NCBI RefSeq assembly: GCF_000687475.1
Contig: NC_057316.1
Coordinates: 3,162,001-3,226,000, forward strand
Reading direction: 5' to 3'
DNA from: Ustilaginoidea virens
Lineage: Eukaryota; Ascomycota; Sordariomycetes; Hypocreales; Clavicipitaceae
Length of the DNA stretch: 64,000 nt
Positions 49,002-60,025 of the stretch are shown here, one piece after another. A program made the position numbers and the translations under genes. Positions within the stretch are counted from its first letter, which is position 1. Every line of letters begins with the position of its first letter. A model generated the notes under the pieces. The model was not told the origin of the DNA, made no database searches, and saw only the letters and a list, made by a program, of their open reading frames with translations.

Positions 49002-50417
49002 AAAGCTGTTCACAGGGGAAGAGCACGCAAGATTTCAGTGCTGAGCGACGGATGGGCGTACAAGTTTTGTCAAGCCCAGTTTGGCTTCTGGTTCAAAATC
49101 GCGTCCTCATTCAATCGAGCTAATGCAAGGGACAGAACTGAGTGCCAACAATGTCGACAGGGGGTTTAACTTGACCGGGTTTAAGGAACAACGTCCAGAA
49201 GAGAAAACGAGCCGTTTCATATTTCCTTTATTTCGACATGTCCCTACCTACATCGTCGTTGGATGAAAAGATACGTGTCGGTTGTCGGTTGGTTCCATTG
49301 TACTGTAATAAATCTACAAAGTATCCGCCTTGCTACTCTATATGTGTTGCAGAATTTGTAGATGACCACGGCAGGTCTGCGGCTTAAATTACAACCAGCA
49401 TTCTTCGACAGAGACGAAACATTTGAAGGCGGGAAGACATGAACGGCCCCCCCATCCATTCCTGTCGTTGTTCGACTCCTTCCAACGTGGGAGGTGCGAA
49501 TCGCTGCAGGGCTTTCCTTGAAGCAGCAAAGATAGCAAGACGTGGATGGACGCATCGATCTGATGGCATCTCGGCCCCTTTCTTCGGAGCATGAGTGAGT
49601 GCCGACGGGCTGCAAAAGTAGACATACTGTACTTTAAAAAGCAAAGCCGTTGCCAATTCGTGGACAGAGGCAATAGCCGTGATAGTGGGGCACATGAATG
49701 CATCCGGCCCTTTATTACATATGCTTTGGGGCCAGATTGACGCAAACAACCTGGGCAGACACCAGACTGACCAGACCATTACAGACCATTACAAGGTTCC
49801 AGCATGTTACAGTAGATGTTAGCCAGGAGGGTTGGCAAAGTGCCTGGCTGCCACGGCCTGGATTCAGTCAATTGATGCTTGATGCTTGCTGTCATTGACC
49901 AAGGACCACCCCTGACGCTCACCGCCGACGCCAGGCATCACGCCTCCCCCCTCCCCCCCCCCCTATGTACAATACGCTCCCCCTCCATGCCCCCATCAAA
50001 CCGACCATCCAAACTCCACACATGCATCCTTTTGACCATTCTGTTCGTAAAGGGGGACCAAGACTTACAGCTCTCCCGCACTCATATTCTGCTCATTATT
50101 CTGTTTCTTATACCGTACTCTTGCGTCCTGGTATAGGCTCTCTACTTGGCGACACTGTGTGGCACGCAACATTCCAAGTCTTTGTGTGTGTCCTCCTCCA
50201 CCTCCTGCACACCATCGATCAACGCGTCAACAAATCGAGTCCGACACTCGCACATAACTCCCCGCTGCCTCCCTCGCCTTGGGCCCGACTTTCAAAGGCG
50301 ACCCGCTCCTTGCTGATGGCCAGGTGCTGAACTCCTGGGTCAACCAAGTACATTCCATTCCCATCTTTCACCACGGTAAACGTCGTCGCATCGCCCTGCC
50401 AAGTATAGCAAAGCATT

Positions 50418-53400
50418 ATGTCGTTGCAGGGCGGCGAGGAAGCCTCGTCTGCCCTTCACGAGGATCACAGCCCCCATCCATCCTCCGCAGCCGACTCCGA
50501 CAGCCAAACTACAGTACGTCTTTGGCAAAACGCAATCCCCTTTCCTCACGCTGTCCTGATGCATGCCCAACCAGCTCAACATCCCGAGACACTAACCCAC
50601 AAGCTATAGGACGGACAGCAAGACTCGTTCGAGGACGCCATTGACAATGCAGATAGGACGGCGGATGCGATAGATGCTGGCTCGGCTCGGTCGCTGACCA
50701 GGAGATCTGCCTCTGTAGCAATAAGTTCACCGCCCCAACCAAACCGAGGGAAGAAGAGTCGCGAAGAGGATGGGGTTGAAGAGGAGCACCGCGAGCAGCA
50801 ACGCGCCCAGGACGAGCATGTAAACGTGATCAACGGCGCGCCGAAACAGAAAGCCCGCCGGACATCGTCGGCCTTGTCAAATCGCATTGCGGACGCATCA
50901 AACCTGGACAACATCAATCTCGATGATGAGGGCGTGGCCAAGGTCCAAGGTAAAAGCGGTGGACTCCTTTGAACATGAACATTGAAATCAACCCCTCCCC
51001 GCTAACCCTTGACTTTTCCCAGAGCCCCCTAGCCCACCAGAAAAAGACATGTTTGCAAGCAGGACCCTTTCGCTGAGCAGCATCACAAATGCACTTGGCC
51101 CATCGCCTTGGCCTCCCACTGCCGAGTCTCCGTCCAAGAGCCCTGCCAGGTCCTTGATTGCGGTCGCTTCTCCAGCACAGCCACCGCTGCCACCGCTGCC
51201 ACCATTACCGGCATTGCCACAGCACCCCGGGCCCCCGAGCCGAAAACTCACGAGTCCCTTCTCCTGGCTATCGCGAAGCTCGTCAAGCAAGGATAAAGAC
51301 AGCCCCCCTATGTGTCCGGGAAACACTACTGGTCGGAGAAACACCGCGAGCTCGATTGCGACCTTGACCAGCAACCCGGAAATGATGCTCAGCAAGCTTG
51401 ACGAGCAGAATAAAGCTGATAATGGATCGCAACGTGAGAGTCTCAAGGACAGGTTCAAGGCTCTTAGAATGCGCGAGGAAGCAGGCATTCATCTCATTAC
51501 CGGAGGAGAAAATGACGGTCACGGGGATGGCTTCAGTCTGGCCCACCCCGTAGGTGAACACGAGGACAAGAGTCCGTTGACACCTGTGCCAAACCCCAAT
51601 CACGATCTAGCCCCCGGCACTGCATCAGGCGTGAACGCTGGGCCATCGGCAATGCAGGAGGCTCAAGTGGATTGGGACCTGTGGCAGTCTGTCGTTTACG
51701 AGGGCCCCGCCGCAGTGGCTCGCACCAGCCCAGAAGAGTTGAACATAGCCATAGCTACCGGCATACCAAACGCTATTCGTGGAGTGATTTGGCAAGTCCT
51801 CAGCCAGAGCAAGAATGAACGGCTTGAAGCCAAATACAGGGAACTAGTGGTCCGTGGTACCGACAAGGAGAAGAGACGCAGCGACAGCACGACGAGCAGC
51901 TCCACCACCAGCAATCATGCAAACGTCGCCAATTCCAATGGCGATGGCGTCAACTCGTCTGCGTCCTCTGTTCATTCCAACCAGTCTCATGGTAACGGCA
52001 CTGGTTCGCCGCAGAGCGAGAAGAGTCAGGAGGCATCTGCCAAAGCACAGGCCGCGGCAGAGGCAGAGAAGAAGAAGAACAAGAAGAAGAAGCAAAAGGT
52101 GGATGCCGCGGCTCTTCAAAAGCTAGAGCGCATCATTCGACGCGATCTCGGAGCCAGGACGAGCTATTCCAAATATGCCGCGGCTGCTGGGCTCCAGGAA
52201 GGCCTGTTTGGTGTCTGCAAGGCATATGCCCTCTTCGACGAGGATGTTGGGTATGCCCAGGGCATGAATTTTCTGATTATGCCCCTGCTGTTCAACGTGA
52301 GTGCAACTGTTCACCTGGGCGCGCGAGACGTAACCGAGTTTGGCTGCTAACACGTGCAACCAGATGCCCGAAGAGGAGGCATTCTGCCTGCTTGTTCGAC
52401 TTATGCACCAGTACCAACTCCGTGACTTGTTCGTCCATGACATGCCCGGATTGCACCTGCACCTGTATCAATTCGAACGCCTACTGGAGGACCTGGAGCC
52501 TGCGCTATACTGCCACTTGCATCGTCGAGGAATCTCCCCGCATCTTTATGCCACCCAATGGTTTCTCACGCTCTTTGCATATCGATTCCCGCTTCAATTG
52601 GTTCTCCGCATCTACGATTTGATCTTTTCGGAAGGCCTGTCTGCCATCCTGCGATTCGGTATCGTGCTGATGCAGAAGAACTCGTCTACACTCCTCAAGA
52701 TATCTGATATGCAGCAGCTTACAACCTTTCTCAAGGATAAGCTCTTCGATGTCTACATTGACAAAGATCCTAGTCAGGGCAGCATTCTTGAGAACGGCTT
52801 CTTTGGCAGCTCGAGCTCAAGCCTGGACAAGGAAGTTTACAGAGCGGACCAGCTCGTCAAGGATGCGTGTGAGGTCAAGATCACGCCCGAGACCTTGAAA
52901 ACGTATACATCCGAATGGGTGGAGAAGACCAAGGCTGACAAGGACAGGGAGACGGAGCTCCAGGATCTTCGTTTAGCAAACCAAAATTTTTCCATTCAAT
53001 TACGAAAGCTGGAAGAGCGCGTGCAGGCTGGTGACACGGAACAGGCAGCTCTGGCCACCGAACTCGTCCACACCAAGGTCGAAAATGAGGAGTTGAGGGA
53101 TGAGAACGAAAGCCTCAAGGGACAGGTCAAGGAGTTGAGAAACGTGATTGAAAAACAGCCTGCCGAGATTGAAGGATCGTGGAGGTTGGAACGAGACGAC
53201 TTGATGAAGCGTAATGAAAAAGTACACGAAGAAAACCAAAAACTGGAGAAGGAGATGGCTGAGCTCGAAGAAGAGCTAATTCAAACCAAAATGCAATATG
53301 CAGAGGTACGTTAAGATTTCGTGGCCGGGGAAGGGGGAGGAAATTTCCTCCTGCTCATTTGATACCCACGCAGAGACTAACCGAGCGCACGGTAAAATCA

Positions 53401-53464
53401 GGTCAATTCCCAGCTTGAAACCCTAAACCGCAAATGGTCAGAGCTCAAGCGACAATTTGCATGA
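50418..53464 (+). CDS. GYP5: TBC-domain Rab GTPase-activating protein (GYP5-like)
   Basis: Exons 50418-50513, 50610-50949, 51023-52296, 52364-53305, 53402-53464; 904 aa, all junctions in phase. The N-terminal 370 residues are disordered and Ser/Pro-rich with a PPLPPLPPLP stretch. The TBC domain (about 425-730) carries the catalytic Arg524 in IIRRDLGARTSY and Gln558 in GYAQGMNFL, the dual finger that accelerates Rab GTP hydrolysis. A low-complexity Ser/Asn/Lys insert of about 80 residues interrupts the TBC domain before the Arg finger. The last 170 residues form a long coiled coil ending VNSQLETLNRKWSELKRQFA. Yeast Gyp5 acts on Ypt1 and Sec4 in Golgi traffic and at sites of polarised growth; this order of domains matches it. 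An alternative last-intron acceptor at 53373 gives an unrelated short tail and is not preferred. Confidence 0.9.
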
Positions 53465-54076
53465 TACAAGCGCATTATATCCCCTGTTTTCGGCTTGGTC
53501 GAGAGGCTCGTGCAAGGCGCGCCGCGGGTCAGACGCCCGCCTTTTCTGCAGTCGGCATGACGAATACGGCACAACGGAGTTGGGCTGCTTGCTTCTTCGC
53601 TGTTCTACCAAAGCATTATGTATAATCACGCCCTTTTTTTTTTCTTTTCTTTTTTTTTTTTTTTTTTTATAAACCACGAGCTGTTGTTGCATGGGAGCAT
53701 GATGAAAACTGGACTTTTCCTGACTGGATCCGCGGGCGGTAGAAGATGGAAGTTGGGCTGGCTTGTTTTGTTGTACGATGATGTCGGTATCCTAGCATGC
53801 TCCTCTCTCTCCGTACATTGAATTGAGTTCTTGGAAGAGGTCGGTCACTGTGGGAGGGCATCGGCACCAAAAAAAAGGGGGATGGACGTACGTGAATCGA
53901 ATGAACCATGTTTCAGATGTAGCGCAATGGAGACGAAGAGTCGATGCAAGTCGAACGAGGCGAGAGCGTCGTGTTTCTCGCGTTGTGTCCTCGGTTGGGC
54001 CGGCATCCTGCATGATAAATGATGCCAAGCATTTCGTCAGTTTTCTGTGAAGGTGTCAAGTCACATGGAGAGATGG

Positions 54077-54107
<31 letters not shown>

Positions 54108-54528
54108 GGGTTGTTTTGTCTCTTGTTGAAAATCAAATCCGGTTTCGAAATGGATTTCCATCACGTCGCATGCACCATTGCGTCAGGACGCAGAAATGTA
54201 CATGTCATCATTGCACGTTATAGAGGTTCTCCTTGTTCGTCCTTCATTTCCCTATGAGACCCGTTTCCGATGCTTTACAGGAAGCTCCGCATTGCCCTGA
54301 AATGCCCAAGATGACTGAGAAAAATCCCTCAACACCATGACATGATACCATGGAAAAGAGAGGAATTTTCCAAAAAAAAAAAAAAAATTCCACCTGCCTT
54401 TTGCCTCAGACACGCAATCGTGCCAAAAGGCAAATGGAATCGATCCCCTCCGTTTGGTCTGAAATCCCGCCCAGCACCTCCCCAACCACCAAAACTCTCC
54501 AGAGTCACGCACAACGACGCCAACATTT
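53465..54528. other. convergent 3' region GYP5 / eS8
   Basis: 1.06 kb with T runs at 53633-53670 and 54080-54107. No gene seen. Short frames here are read-through of the homopolymers. Confidence 0.7.
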
Positions 54529-55374
54529 TTACTTGTGAAGCTTGCGCTGGTAGAAAGCAAGCTCCTCGCCCTCCAAGATGTAGCCGTCGCAGCGACCAGA
54601 CTGGCCAGGACGGCTGGAGATGATGGCGTACAGGCGACCAGCCTCAAACTGCTTCTCGACGGCGGGGTCGACCTTGCCGCGGGCAGCGAAGCGCTCCGCC
54701 TGCTTCTTCTCGACAGACTTGGACTTCTTGACCTCCTCCTCGACCTTGCCCTCCTTGGCGGCCTGCGCCTTTTGGCGTCTGCGGCCAATGGGCTGGCCGT
54801 AATGGGCCTCGTACCATTGTCGGAAGGGGGCCGCGTCGATCTGGACGACGGCGCTGCGAGTCAGGGTGTTGGTACGGACGAGCTCGTTGTTGGAAGGGTG
54901 GTAGGCGACGACAATGACGCGGGTCTTGCGGGTGCAGCCCTCAGAGGCCCAGGCAAAGTTGCCCGAGTCGAGACGCAGGGCACGGTGCTTGTGGTTGCCG
55001 CCGCGGGTGCGGACGGTGTGGATGCGCTTGGCGCCGATACGGGTGTTGGCACCCTGGCGACCAGCTTCGAAAGCGCGCTTCTTCCCTGTTGGCAAAGGTC
55101 AGAACGTACGATTCATTTTTAGGCGTTTTCCCGCAACCAGTTTCTCTGTGTTGTCGTCCTTGGACGACCAAAGAAACAAGGAAACAGCTCTAAAAAGACT
55201 CAATACGGGCTTTCGAGTATTTCTTCGAGTTGTTTTCTTCCCTCCTCGTGGTCTTTTTTTTTTCCCTCCCGGCCTGACGAAAACAATTGTATGCAAAGTC
55301 TGTTACGCACGGTAGTAGGCGCGCTTGGCACCGGACGCGGAGCGCTTGTGGCGGGAGTCACGAGAGATACCCAT
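54529..55374 (-). CDS. RPS8: 40S ribosomal protein eS8
   Basis: Exons 55374-55311 and 55085-54529; 225-nt GTGCGT...AACAG intron in phase; 206 aa. It begins MGISRDSRHKRSASGAKRAYYR and continues KKRAFEAGRQGANTRIG, TRGGNHKHRALRLDSGNFAW and YHPSNNELVRTNTLT, the near-invariant eS8 sequence. A Lys/Glu-rich insertion (about 125-160) and the SGRCDGYILEGEELAFY tail are complete. It is a structural component of the small ribosomal subunit. Codon use is strongly biased to C/G-ending codons, as expected for a highly expressed gene. Confidence 0.97.
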
Positions 55375-55634
55375 GATTGCGAGCTCTGGGAACAAAGAAT
55401 CTGGTTAGTACATGGTTTTCAAAGGTGCAGCTTGGGCTGATTCATCACGAGGTATATCCGAGAGAGTAAGAGATGAGAGGGTTCGGAAAGCCGAATCCGA
55501 GTAGGCCAGCAGGCGATGGTCGTTTTATTCGTGGCCCGCTGCGGATCGAAGAGGCTCGGGGTGTCAGGAGCACAAGACTTTGTTGTTCACGTATGTCGCG
55601 TGCTTTGCCGTAGTAGTTGTCCTTATGCTAAATC

Positions 55635-55668
<34 letters not shown>

Positions 55669-56320
55669 TTGCTCTCGTGTTGCTCGTTGCGAGGGTTGTG
55701 CTGTGCACTCACCTGATGATTATGCGTGCACCAGGCAATCGAAATGGGGACGGATGTGGGAGGAAAAGAAAACAAACTTTGTAAATGGGCCAGTCGATGT
55801 GGGCTGAATTGGATCAAAAAAATTGTGCTTGTGGGTTTTCGCTTGCCCCAAGGTACGTACCGCCATGAGGGCACTCGGAGAAAGGTTGCTCCGAAATTCA
55901 ACGAAGCCTTGTATTTGTCTCATTGGCGGGGGTGTGTTGTGCCTGTGGCAAACAACAGTCCGCTGCTTGTACTCCGTACTCCGCAGCTACTCCCATGTGC
56001 ATTCTACATTGATACTCCGTAGTATTCCGTCTTTTGACTGCTGTCCTCGTTGAAACCTCAAACGTCTACCGTGTCCCACTGCGTTCATTCCAAATGCTGC
56101 GAGATTCGGAGCTGCCGTCCAGCCGACCTTCCCAAGCTCACACACCAAACGCTTGAGATCCTGCTCAGCTGTCCCAGCCCCAGTCTAGACTCGTTGATAT
56201 CTTCATATTCTAAACGTCGCTGTTATGCTTTTGATAACCAATCCATAAGAAAAGCCATGAGAAAGAGTGAATGAAATAATTATGAATGCTAAGAACAGGG
56301 GGAGAGGGAATAGATGAGCA
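55375..56320. other. eS8 promoter and leader region
   Basis: 950 nt between eS8 and the stop of the next minus-strand gene. It holds a (CT)n run at 55637-55664 and CGTACTCCGTACTCCGCAG at 55970-55986. No gene seen. Confidence 0.65.
55637..55664. repeat. (CT)n microsatellite in eS8 upstream region
   Basis: About fourteen CT dinucleotides, GA on the eS8 sense strand, about 270 nt before its ATG. Confidence 0.9.
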
Positions 56321-58587
56321 TTAGCCGTCGCATATTCTTTCGACAAGCCTGCAGAACCAGCTTGCATCAGCCAAGTCTCCGGGTTCTTCTTCCAAGTCAC
56401 GGATCACTAGCTGCAGGAAATATGGCTTGGGCTCTGTTTCGAATCGCTCCCTCTCGCTCAGAGGGTCAATCAGTTCTTCGTCGTGGGTAGAGGTTCCAGA
56501 CCGAATAAAGCGGGTGTTGACTTTGACAGCCATGGTTTCCCAGCAGCGGACGATCCTTTTTGATGTGGAATGATCATCGTCGCTTTCAACAGCAACAACT
56601 TCCTTCACAATCCTCAACCTTGGTAAAGGAAAGCAGCGATCTCGCTCTATCGGCCGTCTATTGTCTCCTACTTCTTTGAACTCGGCTAAAGGTGGCCATG
56701 TGACCAGCTGAGCGTCGTCATCTGAAATATAGTCTCTGAAACAGTTGCGGGATGCAAAAACTGGTGAGAGCATGTCGTTGAACTGTTTTCCTTGAAGAAA
56801 GGGGACAATTTGGGCGACTCCTTTTTTGTTTTCCCCACTGTTGGCTTTCTTGCGCTCCAAAGTGGCCATGCGCTTATCAAGTTCCCGAGACAGCCTTTCC
56901 TTCTTGATGTCTATAATTTCTGCTCGTAGTTTGGTAAGTTCTGCTGGATTTCGCGGGACAACTGGAGAATTTAAGGCTCCGATATAACCCAGATTCTTTC
57001 CAGTCGTGGAAAATGTCTTGCGTTCGTTGGTCTCCTGGCTCGTCCATCTCTTAGATTGTGACCACGATCCTGACGTACCCGTGATTTTTGCTGCAGGTGG
57101 TTGTGTTGACGCTGAGACTGTGCTGAAAGCTCCTCTGTTGGACGTCTTCTTAACGACTTCCAAGACCGGTTCGTTAGTGGCGTATGTTTCTTTTACGAAC
57201 AAACCTGATCTGGGCGTTCTGCTGATGTGATTGCGCAATGGCGGCCTTGCGCAGGAAAAGCCTCGCTTCTTTCCATTCTCGGCGGCGCAAAGAAGATTGT
57301 CGGGGTTCATGGGCGAGGTCTCACTTTTGGGTGGACTAGTGCTGGATTGGACAATTTCGGAGCGCTCGACGGGGTCTGAATAGGTAGATGCCTCCTAAAT
57401 CAGGCTGGTGAGTGCAATGTGCTTGGTCATGTATTTCATCATCCATGCCTCCCCCTTACGGCGCTTACCTTGACCAAAGTCCCGGGCATGCCAAGAAATG
57501 TTTGCGAACCTGAGAGTGATTGGACTGCTTCTGCGTTAAAACAGTTGATGCCACCCTCGGGTAATTGTGTGATTCCGTCGCAAGGCGAAAACTGTCGTCC
57601 GACGCTCCCAGCAAAGGGGTCGGTTTGACAGAAATGGCGTGACAGTAGGGGCAATTGCTTATAGCAATTGTCAGCTGAAGCCTGAACAAGACTTGATTGA
57701 AATGAATCGGATGAATCAAAGTTGTCAAGATATGGCGTGTATCTTGCGGACGCAGATTCGAAGAACAAAGGCAAGGGTTCGTCAGGACAAGGGGGCGACG
57801 GGGCGCTTGCACACGCAAAAGGGCCCTGGGTTAATGAAAGGCTAGCTTCTGAATCGGAATTTGGAGACGTGTTACTGCTGGAAAATCCAGTTTGCGTGCT
57901 AGTGATGGATTTTTTTGTCGCACGGCTCGGAGCCTTGCGCCATCCACCAGCATCATCACCCATCTCGCATTTCCCAGCACGGGATGAAGTACAGGCCAGC
58001 GGCTTCAACCCAGAAGCATGAGACCCCAAATTGATGCCCCCGTCACGACGCCATGTTGGTTTTTGGCCCAATTTCGTGATACCTGGGGATAGGTCCGGTC
58101 CGGGCAGAAGATGCGGTCCACTGACGCTGGCGGAGGAGGCACATGGTTGGGTGCTGAGCCGGCCTGTTGTTGCAAACGTGGTGTCTCGCAGGGCTTTGCC
58201 GCAGGAAGAATTGGGAAATATTGGATAGTGAACAATCGGAGGATAAAGAATATGCGGAGGTGTATGATACAAACTCGCGGCAAAGTGTACGGGGTTGCAG
58301 TATGGAGGCATACTCCAGCCCTGGGCGGGGTCCGCATAGCTGTTGAGAGGCGAGACGGTGAACAGGTGTGAATACTCCAGTAAGGGGGTTTGATGAGGTG
58401 TGAGAGGCTGATTCAAGTCGTGAGGACCAAGTCTGGTTGAGTCGTGATCTGCATGTGACGCGGGTGCCAGAGTATGGACAAAAGGAAAGCAAGGCTCGTG
58501 GATGGTCTCGTCCAGGGGAACCGCAGAGGAAGACCAGCCAATTTCTGGACTTGAAAGAGGCGTAAAGTCGCTGGCGCACGGGTTCAT
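56321..58587 (-). CDS. unrecognised Ser/Pro-rich protein, 730 aa
   Basis: Exons 58587-57469 and 57394-56321; one 74-nt GTAAGC...TTTAG intron, phase 0; 730 aa. The start is the first ATG in frame (58587, MNPCASDFTP). I do not recognise the family. Residues 1-370 are rich in Pro, Ser, His and Tyr with no obvious fold, like a disordered region. The middle has basic Ser/Thr-rich stretches. A charged helix near 500-545 (LTKLRAEIIDIKKERLSRELDKRMATLERKKA) looks like a coiled coil. The last 150 residues contain ordered-looking sequence (VTWPPLAEFKEVGDNR, IVRCWETMAVKVNTRF, YFLQLVIRDLEEEPG) that may be a small domain. No signal peptide or membrane span is seen. It is divergent from TSC13 across 1.4 kb. 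It could be a lineage-restricted nuclear or regulatory protein, but no function can be assigned. Confidence 0.72.
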
Positions 58588-60025
58588 TCTGGGTTCATTT
58601 AGTGAGAGAGGGGGGGGGGGGGGGGGGCTATTTGGGCGATGAGCTGATTCCGACAGCCTTGGCCTCCTCGACCTTCCCTTTGTTGTATTCAAGAAGCGGC
58701 TTGAAAGAAAAACGGAGGTCCGAGAGTGTAGAAGCCTGAAGAGCTCAAGCCGTCACGAGCAGTGCTGTGTGTGATTGTAGCCCAAATACTCTTGAACTGG
58801 ATCCGCAGAGTGTAGAATTGATGATTGATGTGGTGATTCGATCTTCATGTTGGGGTTTACGGTAATGCGAGGTCATTCCTTTCCCTGCCTCCCCCCCCCC
58901 TTTCCCCCCCCACTGGCGACGTGCTGCTACCAAAGATGAAGAATTTGGGAGCAGATTAAGCAGATTAAGCAGATGACAGGGCTTGCAAGCACGCAAGCAA
59001 CAAGTCGTCAGCTCGGAAAAGGGAAGAGGAAGAGTGATTCGAGGCAGCAACCGCCGAAAGGGCAGTGTCATGGCATGAACTCTGGTGGCTCTGGTGACAC
59101 AGGAGTGAAGAGCGCCAGGTCGATGGCACGAGCGGGCAGAGCAAAGCAGCAAGATTGGGTAGGCGAGTTGGTCTGGTGTGGTATACACACGTCCACAAGT
59201 CGCATCTTGGCCCCCTGGACAGCTGCTGGAGCGAATAGGTCGAGCGAGAGGGAGACTCGAGGTGCAAACAAAGGTCTGACAGCAGCCATATGGCAGCCAG
59301 CTGGACCAGTCGTCGCAAAGGTATCACGGTGAATCAGGCACTTGGCAGTGTTGCCGGTCATGGCCCGTGTTTGAGGAACCCTTTGCATGATGGAGCATGT
59401 TTGGCAAATAGGAACGAGGAGAGGGCTGAGGAGAATGCTCGACGAGGGGAAACTGGGGAACAGGGCCAGGCGGAACTCGGCAGGAAAAAAATATAAAAGA
59501 AATAGAGGGAGGGCAGCGTACGTCAGGCCGGTCACGGTCAAGCTCGCATTTCCGCATCACGGATTTCCTGCCCAACCAAGAAATGCACGAGGACGAAGGT
59601 GCTGCACACTGCACACTACACACTGCACAACTTGCACAACTTGCACAACTTATTAACCTCCTCCGATCGGGGACTTGCACGACTTGCACCTACCTGGTAC
59701 TCGACAGGGAGATAGGAGCCTACTGTAGGTACCTAGGTAGGTACCTAGGTATGTAGTCAGCGGTCACAGTACTGTATGTACTATGCTCTATACAGGTTAT
59801 GCACGCTGCAGGAGCTGGCCCATGTCCTTTTTAGGCTCGACGGATATTCCGTCAGCCGTCAACTACCTACGTATGTACAAAGCTCCAGTCAGCCTTCTTC
59901 CCCAACAGCTTGGTCACCGATTGATTACAGTAGCTCCCATTGCCGTCTGGCAACCCTCCAGAGCTCCTTCAATTTCGTCGTTGCGCTCAACTACCTGAGG
60001 TAGCTGTCGTCGAGAGTCGCCCGGC
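58588..60025. other. divergent upstream region of 730-aa gene and TSC13
   Basis: 1.4 kb between start codons. A G run (58610-58627) sits about 30 nt before the minus-strand ATG. TACCTAGGTAGGTACC units lie at 59725-59755 and CACTGCACA repeats near 59602-59650. Frames on both strands are short and unconvincing. Confidence 0.6.

Larger units (their letters stand above)
46854..50417. other. long intergenic region TOM1 / GYP5
   Basis: 3.6 kb between two divergent start codons with no supportable gene. It holds a dense block of TACCTACC/TAGGTAGG units (47565-47760, 47975-48015), several TACGGAGTAC motifs (47612, 47777), a (CT)n run (48392-48415), an A run (48930-48946) and a (GAA)n run (48968-49001). 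Frames present are short and repeat-driven. Confidence 0.65.
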
